A stretch of DNA of 13,770 bases from JBLHKE01 sp047619485 (GTDB lineage Bacteria; Verrucomicrobiota; Verrucomicrobiia; Verrucomicrobiales; DEV007): positions 1-13,770 of the forward strand of contig JBLHKE010000120.1 in assembly GCA_047619485.1 (NCBI GenBank), written 5' to 3'. A model generated the notes under the pieces. It ran no database searches. It worked only from the letters and a program-made list of their open reading frames with translations, and was not told where the DNA came from. Positions within the stretch are counted from its first letter, which is position 1; every line of letters starts with the position of its first letter. This document shows, piece after piece, positions 7,703 through 13,770 of the stretch. A program made the position numbers and the translations under genes.

Positions 7703-8275
7703 ATGAAGTTCGTTATTATTCTCGGCCCCCTAGCGGTAGGCAAGATGACAGTGGGACAGGAGTTGGAGAAAATAACCGGTTTGAAGCTGTTTCACAATCA
7801 CATGACGATTGAGATGCTCCTCCCTTTCTTCGATATGAAATCTGCCAGCTTTAAAAAGCTAGTAGACGCATTTCGGATCCAAATATTTGAAGAGGTGGCA
7901 AAGAGCGATTTGGAAGGATTGATCTTCACCTACGTGTGGGAGTTCGATCAGGCAAGAGACTGTGATTTTATCGACACCATCGTGGAAATCTTCGAGAGAG
8001 AGAATGCAAGTGTCTACTATGTAGAGCTCGAAGCAGACACAGAAGAGAGGCTCAGGCGGAATGTCTCACCCAACAGATTGAAGCATAAACCATCAAAATT
8101 GGATTTTGCGGCATCTAGGGAAGAACTGTTGGAAACGGACAAGCGGCATGTAGTGAACTCGCCTCCAAGGAAGTTCAAGGGGAAGAACTACATTAGGATC
8201 GACAACACACACAAAAAACCAGGAGAAACTGCGAGAGAGATCAAACAGGCGCTCAGCCTGCCTAGCACCAGTTGA
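7703..8275 (+). CDS. small P-loop kinase-like NTPase (shikimate kinase-like fold)
   Basis: 190 residues, single domain. The Walker A loop is GPLAVGKMT (8-16), followed by KLFHNHMTIE (28-37), a signature of a widespread family annotated only as AAA or shikimate-kinase-like ATPases. Residues 104-111 (VYYVELEA) form a core strand. RLRRNVSPNRLKHKPSK (116-132) supplies the arginine/lysine-rich lid expected of small-molecule kinases. YIRIDNTHKKPGETAREI (163-180) ends the fold as in nucleoside or antibiotic kinases. It starts 16 bases after the CDP-alcohol phosphotransferase, without a clear ribosome binding site, and ends the operon. Its composition is visibly more A+T-rich than its neighbours, a hint of separate acquisition. 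It could phosphorylate the alcohol or amine precursor used by the upstream cytidylyltransferase, or be unrelated cargo. The substrate cannot be read from sequence. Confidence 0.75.
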   Translation: MKFVIILGPLAVGKMTVGQELEKITGLKLFHNHMTIEMLLPFFDMKSASFKKLVDAFRIQIFEEVAKSDLEGLIFTYVWEFDQARDCDFIDTIVEIFERENASVYYVELEADTEERLRRNVSPNRLKHKPSKLDFAASREELLETDKRHVVNSPPRKFKGKNYIRIDNTHKKPGETAREIKQALSLPSTS

Positions 8276-8455
8276 GGAGCGTATCGGGACTTTGTCACAT
8301 TCTTCTGCTTTTTAAGTTCGACAGACTCCTAGCAATAATCCCTCCCCGGCTCCTTTCTTGCATTTTGCCGTATTCCGGAGGCGCAGATACCGCGACTCCC
8401 ACAGAGCGCAAGGGGCTGGCCGGGAAGACCTTCCGACCGTCATGTTGCCAATAGC
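8276..8455. other. intergenic region downstream of the plus-strand operon
   Basis: About 180 bases between the end of the kinase-like gene and the hairpin at 8456. I see no credible gene: the short open frames on both strands here lack coding character. No intrinsic terminator directly follows the stop. Confidence 0.5.
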
Positions 8456-8493
8456 CCAATCATGCACCCGTGCTTGCAGGGGTGCATGATTGG
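8456..8493. repeat. perfect 14-bp inverted repeat, 10-base loop
   Basis: CCAATCATGCACCC (8456-8469) is the exact reverse complement of 8480-8493, with loop GTGCTTGCAG (8470-8479). No T-run follows on either strand, so it is not a classical intrinsic terminator, although it could stop or stabilise the operon transcript ending at 8275. It lies 36 bases from the transposase remnant, so it could instead be a REP-like or insertion-sequence-associated palindrome. Confidence 0.75.
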
Positions 8494-8528
8494 CAGCCAA
8501 AAGCATGAAGCGTGGAAGCGATCCGATC

Positions 8529-8795
8529 TCAACGGGGTGCGCCTTCTCGCTGGGCAGGACCGGCACCCTCGGAAGGGCTAAAAGCGCGACCCTCGATCTC
8601 CTTCAACCGCCCATAGCGAATCAGCTTGCCCTTGGCTGCCAGGCGTCTCCTCTGCTCATCCGTGAAGTTCGGCCGCCCGCCGCCCTGCGGCTCCTTCAAT
8701 ACCCTGATCTCCTCCTGTAGGTATTCGATCACGTGCTGCTGCTGGCGGTTCATCCAGCCCGCCAGCGACACCAGAATGAGTTTGAATGCGTCCAT
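8529..8795 (-). pseudogene. N-terminal remnant of the same transposase/integrase family
   Basis: An 88-codon frame from ATG 8795. Residues 1-57 (LILVSLAGWMNRQQQHVIEY, then a Glu/Gln-rich stretch, then FTDEQRRRLAAKGKLI) match the N-terminal helix-turn-helix of the transposase family at 1-301 and keep the NRQQQ that is broken there. After about residue 57 the frame stops resembling the family (GRLKEIEGRAF, then Pro/Gly/Glu-rich sequence) and ends, so the DNA-binding tail and the whole catalytic core are missing. It is therefore a dead fragment, not a functional orphan. Nineteen bases are identical to the other copy (8625-8643 with 155-173), but elsewhere the two differ widely, so they come from related elements and not from one recent duplication. 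Confidence 0.75.
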
Positions 8796-8895
8796 CGGTG
8801 CATTCTTGCAGCTTCACGCAGGCGGAACACGCTCCCAAATGCGGTTTCTGGCGTGACCTCAACCGCTTGAACTTCAGCAGGTTCTGTTGTAATCG

Positions 8896-8911
8896 AGTTT
8901 ACGGACACTAC
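8896..8911 (-). mobile_element. possible insertion-sequence end upstream of the transposase remnant
   Basis: Read on the minus strand, GTAGTGTCCGTAAACT lies about 100 bases before the remnant's ATG, where the left terminus of an insertion sequence would be, and 18 bases from the stop of the DUF1080 gene. TGT-type termini are common in several DDE insertion-sequence families. No matching inverted copy occurs in the window, as expected if the right half is deleted. Inference only. Confidence 0.25.
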
Positions 8912-8929
8912 GGGCTAGGTTGAGAAGAT

Positions 8930-10045
8930 CTACAAGGCCTCCAATCTGACCTCTCGCAACAAGAACTCCGGCTTCTCAGACGTGGTGGAATGAACTTCAA
9001 AACCGATCCGGCCTTCCGGGTTCACTAGAAACTTTTCGATCCCACCGATTTGAACGGGATTCTTCTGCTGCATCGAAACCGTTCCTGCATCGAACCGGCA
9101 GACCAAAAGCCCGTTGATCCAAACGGTTACGATCGGTTTATCACCGACACAGCGAACCCTGACAAGATTCCAATACGCCCCATCCCATTCCGTCAAATAT
9201 TCCCTGAGCCCGCAGACCTCCAACAGATTGTCCTTGGCGATGCCGTCGTATCCAATGCGGCCATCGTACTGAATAGTGAAGGTCGCACCTTTCCCAATAC
9301 CGTGCGTTATCCGAGTCTCGTAGAGCGAAAACGGCCCACAGCAGCCAGCAATTGATTTTGGCAGACCCACATTACCTCCATCGACGTGATCCAGACCGAG
9401 CCCAATCCCCTCCCCTTCCTCGTTGGCGCGAAGCGACAAGCTCGCTGAATTCCCCCAAGTCGAACGATATTCAAACGACAACTCGAAATCGCGGTAGCTT
9501 GCATCCGTCATCAACCTCCCGCCCGACTGAGCTACGGGCGACGAGATCGCAAGCGAGCCATCCTGCACAGACCAGCTGGGGTCATCATCATTGGATGAAG
9601 GCTCGACCGACCAGCCATCCAGATTTTTTCCGTTGAATATAGGGTGGCACTTTCTCGCTAGCTCTTCTGGCTCCAATAACTTCTCAACCCGATCCATCCA
9701 TACGATCTGATTTCCCCGCAGTGCGGGCTCCACAAAAAAATCACGATTCGCCTCAGATTTCGAAACAACTCCGGTAATCCGGATAGGCTGATCGTACACG
9801 ATCTTCCCTTTGGAAACCACGCCCGCTTTCTCTAGCGTCCCAGCGATATAGTACATGTGCGAAAGGAAATACACCTTCTGACTGGACCTGAAATGGATCT
9901 TCTGGTCGCTCTCCAGATAGAGGGTGCCGACTTCAGAGAATTCTCTTCCCGAGAGCCCGCCACGTCGCACAAGCTCGCCGTCACCCCAGCACAACACGGG
10001 AGAGAAGACGGCGAGAATCAAGGCCAGAGCAGCCGATCGAATCAT
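8930..10045 (-). CDS. secreted DUF1080 (3-keto-disaccharide hydrolase-like) protein
   Basis: 371 residues. Signal peptide 1-21 (hydrophobic core AALALILAVFSPVLC). Residues 23-130 form an N-terminal region I do not recognise (GKIVYDQPIRITGVVSKSEA may be an OB-like fold). DUF1080 covers ~133-371: IFNGKNLDGW (136-145), SLSLRANEEG (202-211), WNLVRVRCVGDKPIVTVWIN (292-311, with NGLLVCRF following) and GRIGFEVHS (345-353). DUF1080 is a LamG/concanavalin-like beta-jelly roll; some members cleave 3-keto-glycosides, and many are exported carbohydrate-binding proteins. Its start overlaps the DUF1552 stop by four bases (ATGA, 10042-10045), so it is the third, coupled gene of the operon. Activity on a particular sugar cannot be inferred. 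Confidence 0.85.
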   Translation of the reverse strand: MIRSAALALILAVFSPVLCWGDGELVRRGGLSGREFSEVGTLYLESDQKIHFRSSQKVYFLSHMYYIAGTLEKAGVVSKGKIVYDQPIRITGVVSKSEANRDFFVEPALRGNQIVWMDRVEKLLEPEELARKCHPIFNGKNLDGWSVEPSSNDDDPSWSVQDGSLAISSPVAQSGGRLMTDASYRDFELSFEYRSTWGNSASLSLRANEEGEGIGLGLDHVDGGNVGLPKSIAGCCGPFSLYETRITHGIGKGATFTIQYDGRIGYDGIAKDNLLEVCGLREYLTEWDGAYWNLVRVRCVGDKPIVTVWINGLLVCRFDAGTVSMQQKNPVQIGGIEKFLVNPEGRIGFEVHSTTSEKPEFLLREVRLEAL

Positions 10046-11448
10046 GCCAACATCTCCCCCAACGAACCTTCCTGAACCCCCTCATCGAGCCCAGGCAAAA
10101 TCTGTCCGAAGTCGTCTGTCGGACGACCTGCGGCATGCAGCAATGTGTTGTGAATCGTGTTCACTGTCTTGTGACCCCGGTTGTCGATATCAGCATAGGT
10201 CACGTAGCGCCCGTCCAATTTCAATTTAGGATTCCCTCCGAGAATCACATAGGGCCACTCCGCGCAGGTAGAGTGGTGCTCGTTGGCCGCATCGCTAAGA
10301 TACACGATGACCGTGTTGTCCAGCATTGTCCCCTCCCCCTCGGGGATACTCTGCAATTGCTTCATCGTGCGGGCGATCATCTCAAAGTGAAAGGCTCGAA
10401 TCTTTTGGGACGCCTCGATGGCCATCGGCTCTTTCTCATAGAGCGCGTGACCGATGGTGTGCTTCTCAAAACTGACCCCGAGCTTGTCGAATACGATCGA
10501 GAAATCCTGATGCCCAACCCCTGACGCAATCGTCGCCACATTGGTGAGTCCGCTCACCAAGGCGGAGGTGGCCATTTCAAAATGGCAATCCAAGCGGTCG
10601 ACAGGATTTCTCGATTGGTATTTGTCGGTAAGGGGTGCCACCCGATCCCGGATGGCGCCGTCCATACGTCCGATTTCTGCGTGGCGGTGACCGATCTTCT
10701 CGTAGGCCGAAAGATACTTTTCCAGCTTCTCCTTTTCGGTCGATCCGAGACGCTTTTGCACCGCCTTGATATCATCCGTCACGTAGTCCAACAAGTGTCC
10801 CTTGATCGCCACGCTCTCGCGATCTCCGATGGCCGCGAACATGCGCTTGTAGGCCGTTACGGGATTGCAGATGGTCGCAATCGGGCTGCCAGCGCCCGAA
10901 GATGAGCTGTTGAAAACCATGTCCAGACTTGCCCGCGAGGATATGCCCAGCACGATATTCTTAAACAGAGTGCTGTTGGCCTGACCGAGCAGGTAGTCCA
11001 AGGTGGGGCCGAGGACGTGTTTGCCTTCCCTAGTGTTGAAACACCCGAGGGCACCGTAATAGGTCGAGTGGCCGCCACCGCAGACGCGGCCGGACGCGCC
11101 CTGCAAAATCAACATCCTGTCGACATAGTCTTTGACGGGTTGCAAGGCTCTAGGGAGCTGCTCGGCATCGATTTTCTCCTCGGTGGTCTGCTTTCGTTCA
11201 CCGCGTGGCACGAACTTTAAATTCCCCGGGTGAACCTGCTCGGGCGGACAACCGTTGCCCTCGAGGACGAATAGGAATCGGGTCGCTTGTGCTTGCCCTT
11301 CAACCTCCGCGTGCAACTTGCCCAGTAGGGGGTCGAGCAATGCAGCTCCGGCGGCGGAGAGGCAGATCCCTTTCAAGAACTGCTTTCTAGTGTAGCAGTG
11401 AGAATGGAGCGGTGATGGCCCGGTCGGATTGGGATTCATGTTGTTCAT
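10042..11448 (-). CDS. DUF1552 family protein with Tat-like leader
   Basis: 468 residues, the usual family length. A Tat-like leader lies at ~19-45 (YTRKQFLKG followed by a hydrophobic AAGAALL stretch; an R-K in place of the canonical R-R). Family hallmarks are FLFVLEGNGCPPE (58-70), LILQGASGRVCGGGHSTYYG (113-132), VLGPTLDYLLGQ (145-156), ESVAIKGHLLDYV (211-223), VGHQDFSIVFD (311-321) and VIVYLSDAANEHHSTCAEWP (380-399, followed by YVILGG). The His-rich segments (GGHSTYY, GHQDF, EHHSTC, GHKTVNT) recall alkaline-phosphatase/sulfatase-like DUF1501 relatives, but no activity is established for DUF1552. It is nearly always encoded beside DUF1592-type cytochromes, as here: the gene begins 12 bases after that stop and overlaps the DUF1080 gene. 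It is probably folded before export and works with the cytochrome partner at the cell surface or periplasm. Confidence 0.9.
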   Translation of the reverse strand: MNNMNPNPTGPSPLHSHCYTRKQFLKGICLSAAGAALLDPLLGKLHAEVEGQAQATRFLFVLEGNGCPPEQVHPGNLKFVPRGERKQTTEEKIDAEQLPRALQPVKDYVDRMLILQGASGRVCGGGHSTYYGALGCFNTREGKHVLGPTLDYLLGQANSTLFKNIVLGISSRASLDMVFNSSSSGAGSPIATICNPVTAYKRMFAAIGDRESVAIKGHLLDYVTDDIKAVQKRLGSTEKEKLEKYLSAYEKIGHRHAEIGRMDGAIRDRVAPLTDKYQSRNPVDRLDCHFEMATSALVSGLTNVATIASGVGHQDFSIVFDKLGVSFEKHTIGHALYEKEPMAIEASQKIRAFHFEMIARTMKQLQSIPEGEGTMLDNTVIVYLSDAANEHHSTCAEWPYVILGGNPKLKLDGRYVTYADIDNRGHKTVNTIHNTLLHAAGRPTDDFGQILPGLDEGVQEGSLGEMLA

Positions 11449-11460
11449 GATGAGATGGGA

Positions 11461-13536
11461 TTAGGGCTTTGTATCTTGATCGGAACTCGGAGACGCCCGA
11501 CGTTCGATGAACGAATCCGAAACCAGCAGCTCCAATATCGCCCGCTTCAAGCTACCGTGATGACTGTGATATTCGGCGTCCATTGCGCGCAGTGTCTGCG
11601 CATCATCAAGCGTTTCGTTGCGGCCGCAAAAGAAGCGGAAGACGTGCCTGAGGAATACCTGGCTCACCCGCCTAGAAGCAGCCAGCTGGTGAACCATCGA
11701 AATCGGGTCATTCACCGTCTGTCCATTCAGGCTGCCGGTAGTATCTACTGGTTGGCCCAGTTCTTCCTTCCGATGCCTGCCCCATAGATCGAACTGCTCG
11801 AAGGGCAGGCCCAGGGGATCCATTTTTTGATGGCACCTCCAGCATTCCTCGGCGCGCACCACTTTCATTTTATCGCGCAATGTCAGCGTCGGGTCTTCGG
11901 GAAATCGGGCGTCCACCTCGATCGGCGTATCCGGGATCACCCCGCCCAATAGCTTTGTCTGAATCCATCGCCCGCGCTGAATCGCGTGGTTTTTGGTGTT
12001 GTCTGAGAAGGCGATCAACCAGGCCGGGTGGGTCAGGATGCCGGCCCGCCGATCCGGAAACTCGTGCCATTCGGGATCCCTTCCGAGATCGTCTTTGGTA
12101 AGATTGTAGATCTCGTGATAGAACCTGTGCCCATTGGTTTCATCTTGATGCCACTTTGCAGCCAATCTGGTATTGAAGGCACCCCTTACGCTAAATTGAT
12201 CCGAGGTGAGCAATTCCTTGAGGACATCCTTATCACCCTTGACGATTCTGGAGATAAATTTTTCAGCGTCTTCAATAATCCACCCGGGCCGGTACTTCCG
12301 ATGATGCTCGTCTTTGAATACCTGAGAGGCATAGCCGTATTCAAAATACTCATCCATGAAGCGCATGATCCTCTGATGCGCCTCGTCGGTCTGCAAGAGC
12401 GGTTGAACCAAGGCCTTGAGCTCTTTCTTGGCCAGCGTCTCATAGCCTTGAAGTTGTTGGACTAGTTCTTTTGTTGGTCCCAGGCGATTTAATGCGAGGC
12501 CGACCGCAAAAGCATACTCATGGGAGGATAGCTTGACGCAGCCCTCGACCGCGGACGGGGCGTCTCCGATCTCGAAGCGAAACACAGCCTCCGGCCTGAG
12601 ATAGGTTGCCGTGATCATGGTACGATTGCCCATCTCGGGGCTGGAAATTTTTGCGACTTTCTGCTGCAGGGTTCGCAAAGTCTGTTTCTCGGCGTCGGTC
12701 GGTTTCCTGCGGTAGAGTTGTTCAAACTGAGCGTCGAGGATCTCGCTCCATTTCGGACTATCTACTGGAAGATGTCTGTGTTCCCGCAAAGATCCCGAGG
12801 TCAATTGGACCTCTGCCAGCTCTTCGGCCAAGCCCATCAACAGCTCCGTGGCGGTCGGACCGAGATCGTGGATGCTCGCATAATCCTTGGCCGTGTGAGC
12901 CGGCCCCTTATATGTAAAGGCCGGATGTGTGAGGCCTGTTTGGGGAACCGGGAAGGTGGCAACGGGGACGAACTTGATCACGTTCCCGCCTGCAATTCGA
13001 TTGACTCTTTCGGAGAAGCTTTCAGGGCTATAGCGCCAAATACGCGGAGGCGAGGGCGCCTGCGGCCCCGCGACGATCTCCTTTTCAAAAAGCGCTTCGT
13101 GATCCACGTAATTACCGTAGCCCGGCAGGGATTTTTTATCGATGGTCGAGACACCACTCGCGTGGATAGCCTTATCGAGAAACGCCTGCATCCGCGCGAG
13201 ATCGTCTTTTGAAGGCTGAGTTTCATCTTCCGGAGGCATTTCACCCAGGTTGAGTTGGTCGAAGACGGAGATCATCAGATCCCGGTTGACCGGAGCCTTC
13301 CCTTGAAGAAATGATTCCAGGTTTATCTTGCCCTTATGCTTACGATCGTTGTGGCAGTCGATGCAGTAGGACTGGACGAATTCACGGGCAGCCTTGACTG
13401 ACGGCGGGGCTTCCTGAGCGGACGCACGAACCGCTCCGAGCCCAAGAACCAGGACGGATGTGAGGACGGATGTGACGATCGATTTCAAACTGATGCTCGA
13501 GTTCAGGAAGCAAGGAAGCGATTGCGCCGACGCCAT
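11461..13536 (-). CDS. DUF1595/DUF1592/DUF1588/DUF1585 c-type cytochrome protein (planctomycete-type)
   Basis: 691 residues. The ATG at 13536 is preferred over an upstream TTG at 13563 because GGGAGG lies just before it and an N-terminal export signal follows (~17-40, ending RASAQ). Domains by eye: a c-type heme site CIDCH (58-62); GNYVDHEALFEKEIVAG (~141-157); DUF1595 (~265-330, with AQFEQLYRRKPTDAEKQTL); DUF1592 (~335-445, SSHEYAFAVGLALNRLGP); DUF1588 (~495-600, RRAGILTHPAWLIAF then QRGRWIQTKLLGG); a second heme site CWRCH (565-569) with KMDPLGLPFEQFDLWG; and DUF1585 (~610-685). These proteins are a hallmark of Planctomycetota and Verrucomicrobiota, exported, with two heme c sites and unknown substrate. 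First gene of the three-gene operon. A promoter must lie in 13537-13615, but only weak matches (TTGCAA, 17 bases, TAGGTT) are seen. Confidence 0.9.
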   Translation of the reverse strand: MASAQSLPCFLNSSISLKSIVTSVLTSVLVLGLGAVRASAQEAPPSVKAAREFVQSYCIDCHNDRKHKGKINLESFLQGKAPVNRDLMISVFDQLNLGEMPPEDETQPSKDDLARMQAFLDKAIHASGVSTIDKKSLPGYGNYVDHEALFEKEIVAGPQAPSPPRIWRYSPESFSERVNRIAGGNVIKFVPVATFPVPQTGLTHPAFTYKGPAHTAKDYASIHDLGPTATELLMGLAEELAEVQLTSGSLREHRHLPVDSPKWSEILDAQFEQLYRRKPTDAEKQTLRTLQQKVAKISSPEMGNRTMITATYLRPEAVFRFEIGDAPSAVEGCVKLSSHEYAFAVGLALNRLGPTKELVQQLQGYETLAKKELKALVQPLLQTDEAHQRIMRFMDEYFEYGYASQVFKDEHHRKYRPGWIIEDAEKFISRIVKGDKDVLKELLTSDQFSVRGAFNTRLAAKWHQDETNGHRFYHEIYNLTKDDLGRDPEWHEFPDRRAGILTHPAWLIAFSDNTKNHAIQRGRWIQTKLLGGVIPDTPIEVDARFPEDPTLTLRDKMKVVRAEECWRCHQKMDPLGLPFEQFDLWGRHRKEELGQPVDTTGSLNGQTVNDPISMVHQLAASRRVSQVFLRHVFRFFCGRNETLDDAQTLRAMDAEYHSHHGSLKRAILELLVSDSFIERRASPSSDQDTKP

Positions 13537-13537
13537 G

Positions 13538-13548
13538 TCCCTCCCTTG
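13538..13548 (-). promoter_or_regulatory. Shine-Dalgarno for the cytochrome gene
   Basis: AAGGGAGGG read on the minus strand directly precedes the ATG at 13536, with an unusually short spacer of a few bases. It decides the start in favour of 13536 over the TTG at 13563. Confidence 0.6.
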
Positions 13549-13592
13549 GTTATCGACGGCCAACCTATGGAGTATCTTGAACTATTGCAAAC

Positions 13593-13606
13593 CCCGCGAT
13601 CGCGGG
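13593..13606 (-). terminator. hairpin terminator candidate after the LuxR-type gene
   Basis: CCCGCGATCGCGGG is a perfect 14-base palindrome that folds as a five-pair stem CCCGC/GCGGG with a GATC loop. On the minus strand it begins 10 bases after the LuxR-type stop and is followed by GTTTGCAAT, a weak T-run. It would separate that gene from the operon starting at 13536. The short T-run makes efficiency uncertain. Confidence 0.45.
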
Positions 13607-13615
13607 AGGGCGAGG

Positions 13616-13770
13616 TTACGGCACTAGACCTTCGCGCAACGCTTTAGCGACGGCGCCTGTCTGCGTGTTGACGTGCAGTTTGATATAGATGTTGCGCAGG
13701 TGGCTATCGACCGTGTGGAAGCTGATATCGAGACGGCCAGCGATCTCTTTTTTGAGCAGTCCCTCGACCA
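13616..13770 (-). CDS. LuxR/NarL-type response regulator, C-terminal HTH, partial
   Basis: Fifty codons from the window edge to TAA at 13618-13616: GLLKKEIAGRLDISFHTVDS, then HLRNIYIKLHVNTQTGAVAK and ALREGLVP. This is the GerE/LuxR C-terminal HTH: KEIA opens the scaffold helix, ISFHTVDSHLRNIYIKL is the recognition helix and its follower, and VNTQTGAVAKAL is the last helix. The upstream part, probably a receiver domain, lies beyond base 13770. It is on the same strand as and directly upstream of the cytochrome operon, so it may control that operon, but a hairpin lies between. Family call firm; target gene unknown. Confidence 0.9.
   Translation of the reverse strand, partial: VEGLLKKEIAGRLDISFHTVDSHLRNIYIKLHVNTQTGAVAKALREGLVP

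Noticed and set aside
8272..8566. Short frames on both strands between the kinase and the transposase remnant
   Set aside because: No start signals, low protein character, and they run across the hairpin and remnant boundaries.
13537..13563. Longer cytochrome protein starting at TTG 13563
   Set aside because: A GGGAGG site directly precedes ATG 13536 and the signal sequence follows from there.
1..13770. CRISPR arrays, tRNA or rRNA genes, and defence systems
   Set aside because: No spaced direct-repeat array, no cloverleaf or rRNA-like sequence, and no nuclease, toxin or defence hallmark proteins were seen on either strand.

Overview
The window reads as a chromosomal stretch from a Verrucomicrobiota bacterium, or less likely a Planctomycetota one. 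The main reasons are the operon at 8930-13536, which encodes a c-type cytochrome protein of the DUF1595/1592/1588/1585 type, a DUF1552 protein and a DUF1080 protein, and the large secreted beta-sandwich protein with a thrombospondin type-3 repeat. No rRNA, tRNA or taxonomic marker is present, so the assignment rests on family distribution alone.

Layout. (1) 1-301, minus strand: the N-terminal part of a DDE-type transposase, broken by an in-frame amber codon and running off the window. (2) 331-3453, minus: a 1040-residue secreted modular protein with a signal peptide, three Ig-like repeats, two copies of a ~170-residue beta domain and a calcium-type repeat. A good sigma70-like promoter lies at 3515-3543. 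(3) 3668-4168, plus: a decayed, 5'-truncated gene for a large beta-propeller type protein, with two in-frame TGA codons. (4) 4169-4857: about 700 bases without a convincing gene. (5) 5000-8275, plus: a tight four-gene operon for a class V aminotransferase, a LicC/PntC-like cytidylyltransferase, a CDP-alcohol phosphotransferase and a small P-loop kinase-like protein. (6) 8276-8929: a 14-bp-stem hairpin, a second remnant of the same transposase family and a possible insertion-sequence end. (7) 8930-13536, minus: the DUF1592-type / DUF1552 / DUF1080 operon. (8) 13616-13770, minus: the C-terminal HTH of a LuxR/NarL-type regulator, cut by the window end.

How the genes may work together. The 5000-8275 operon has the logic of a head-group pathway. 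An amine is made by transamination, activated with CTP, and transferred to an alcohol acceptor by a membrane CDP-alcohol phosphotransferase. This matches the tailoring half of aminoethylphosphonate (phosphonolipid or phosphonoglycan) biosynthesis, but the carbon-phosphorus bond-forming enzymes (PEP mutase, phosphonopyruvate decarboxylase) are not in the window. The true substrate is therefore open, and this is the most interesting system here. The minus-strand operon is a common but poorly understood export-associated set: a diheme-type cytochrome protein, a Tat-like exported DUF1552 protein and a secreted DUF1080 carbohydrate-associated protein. The two transposase remnants and the pseudogene show that 1-8900 has been rearranged.
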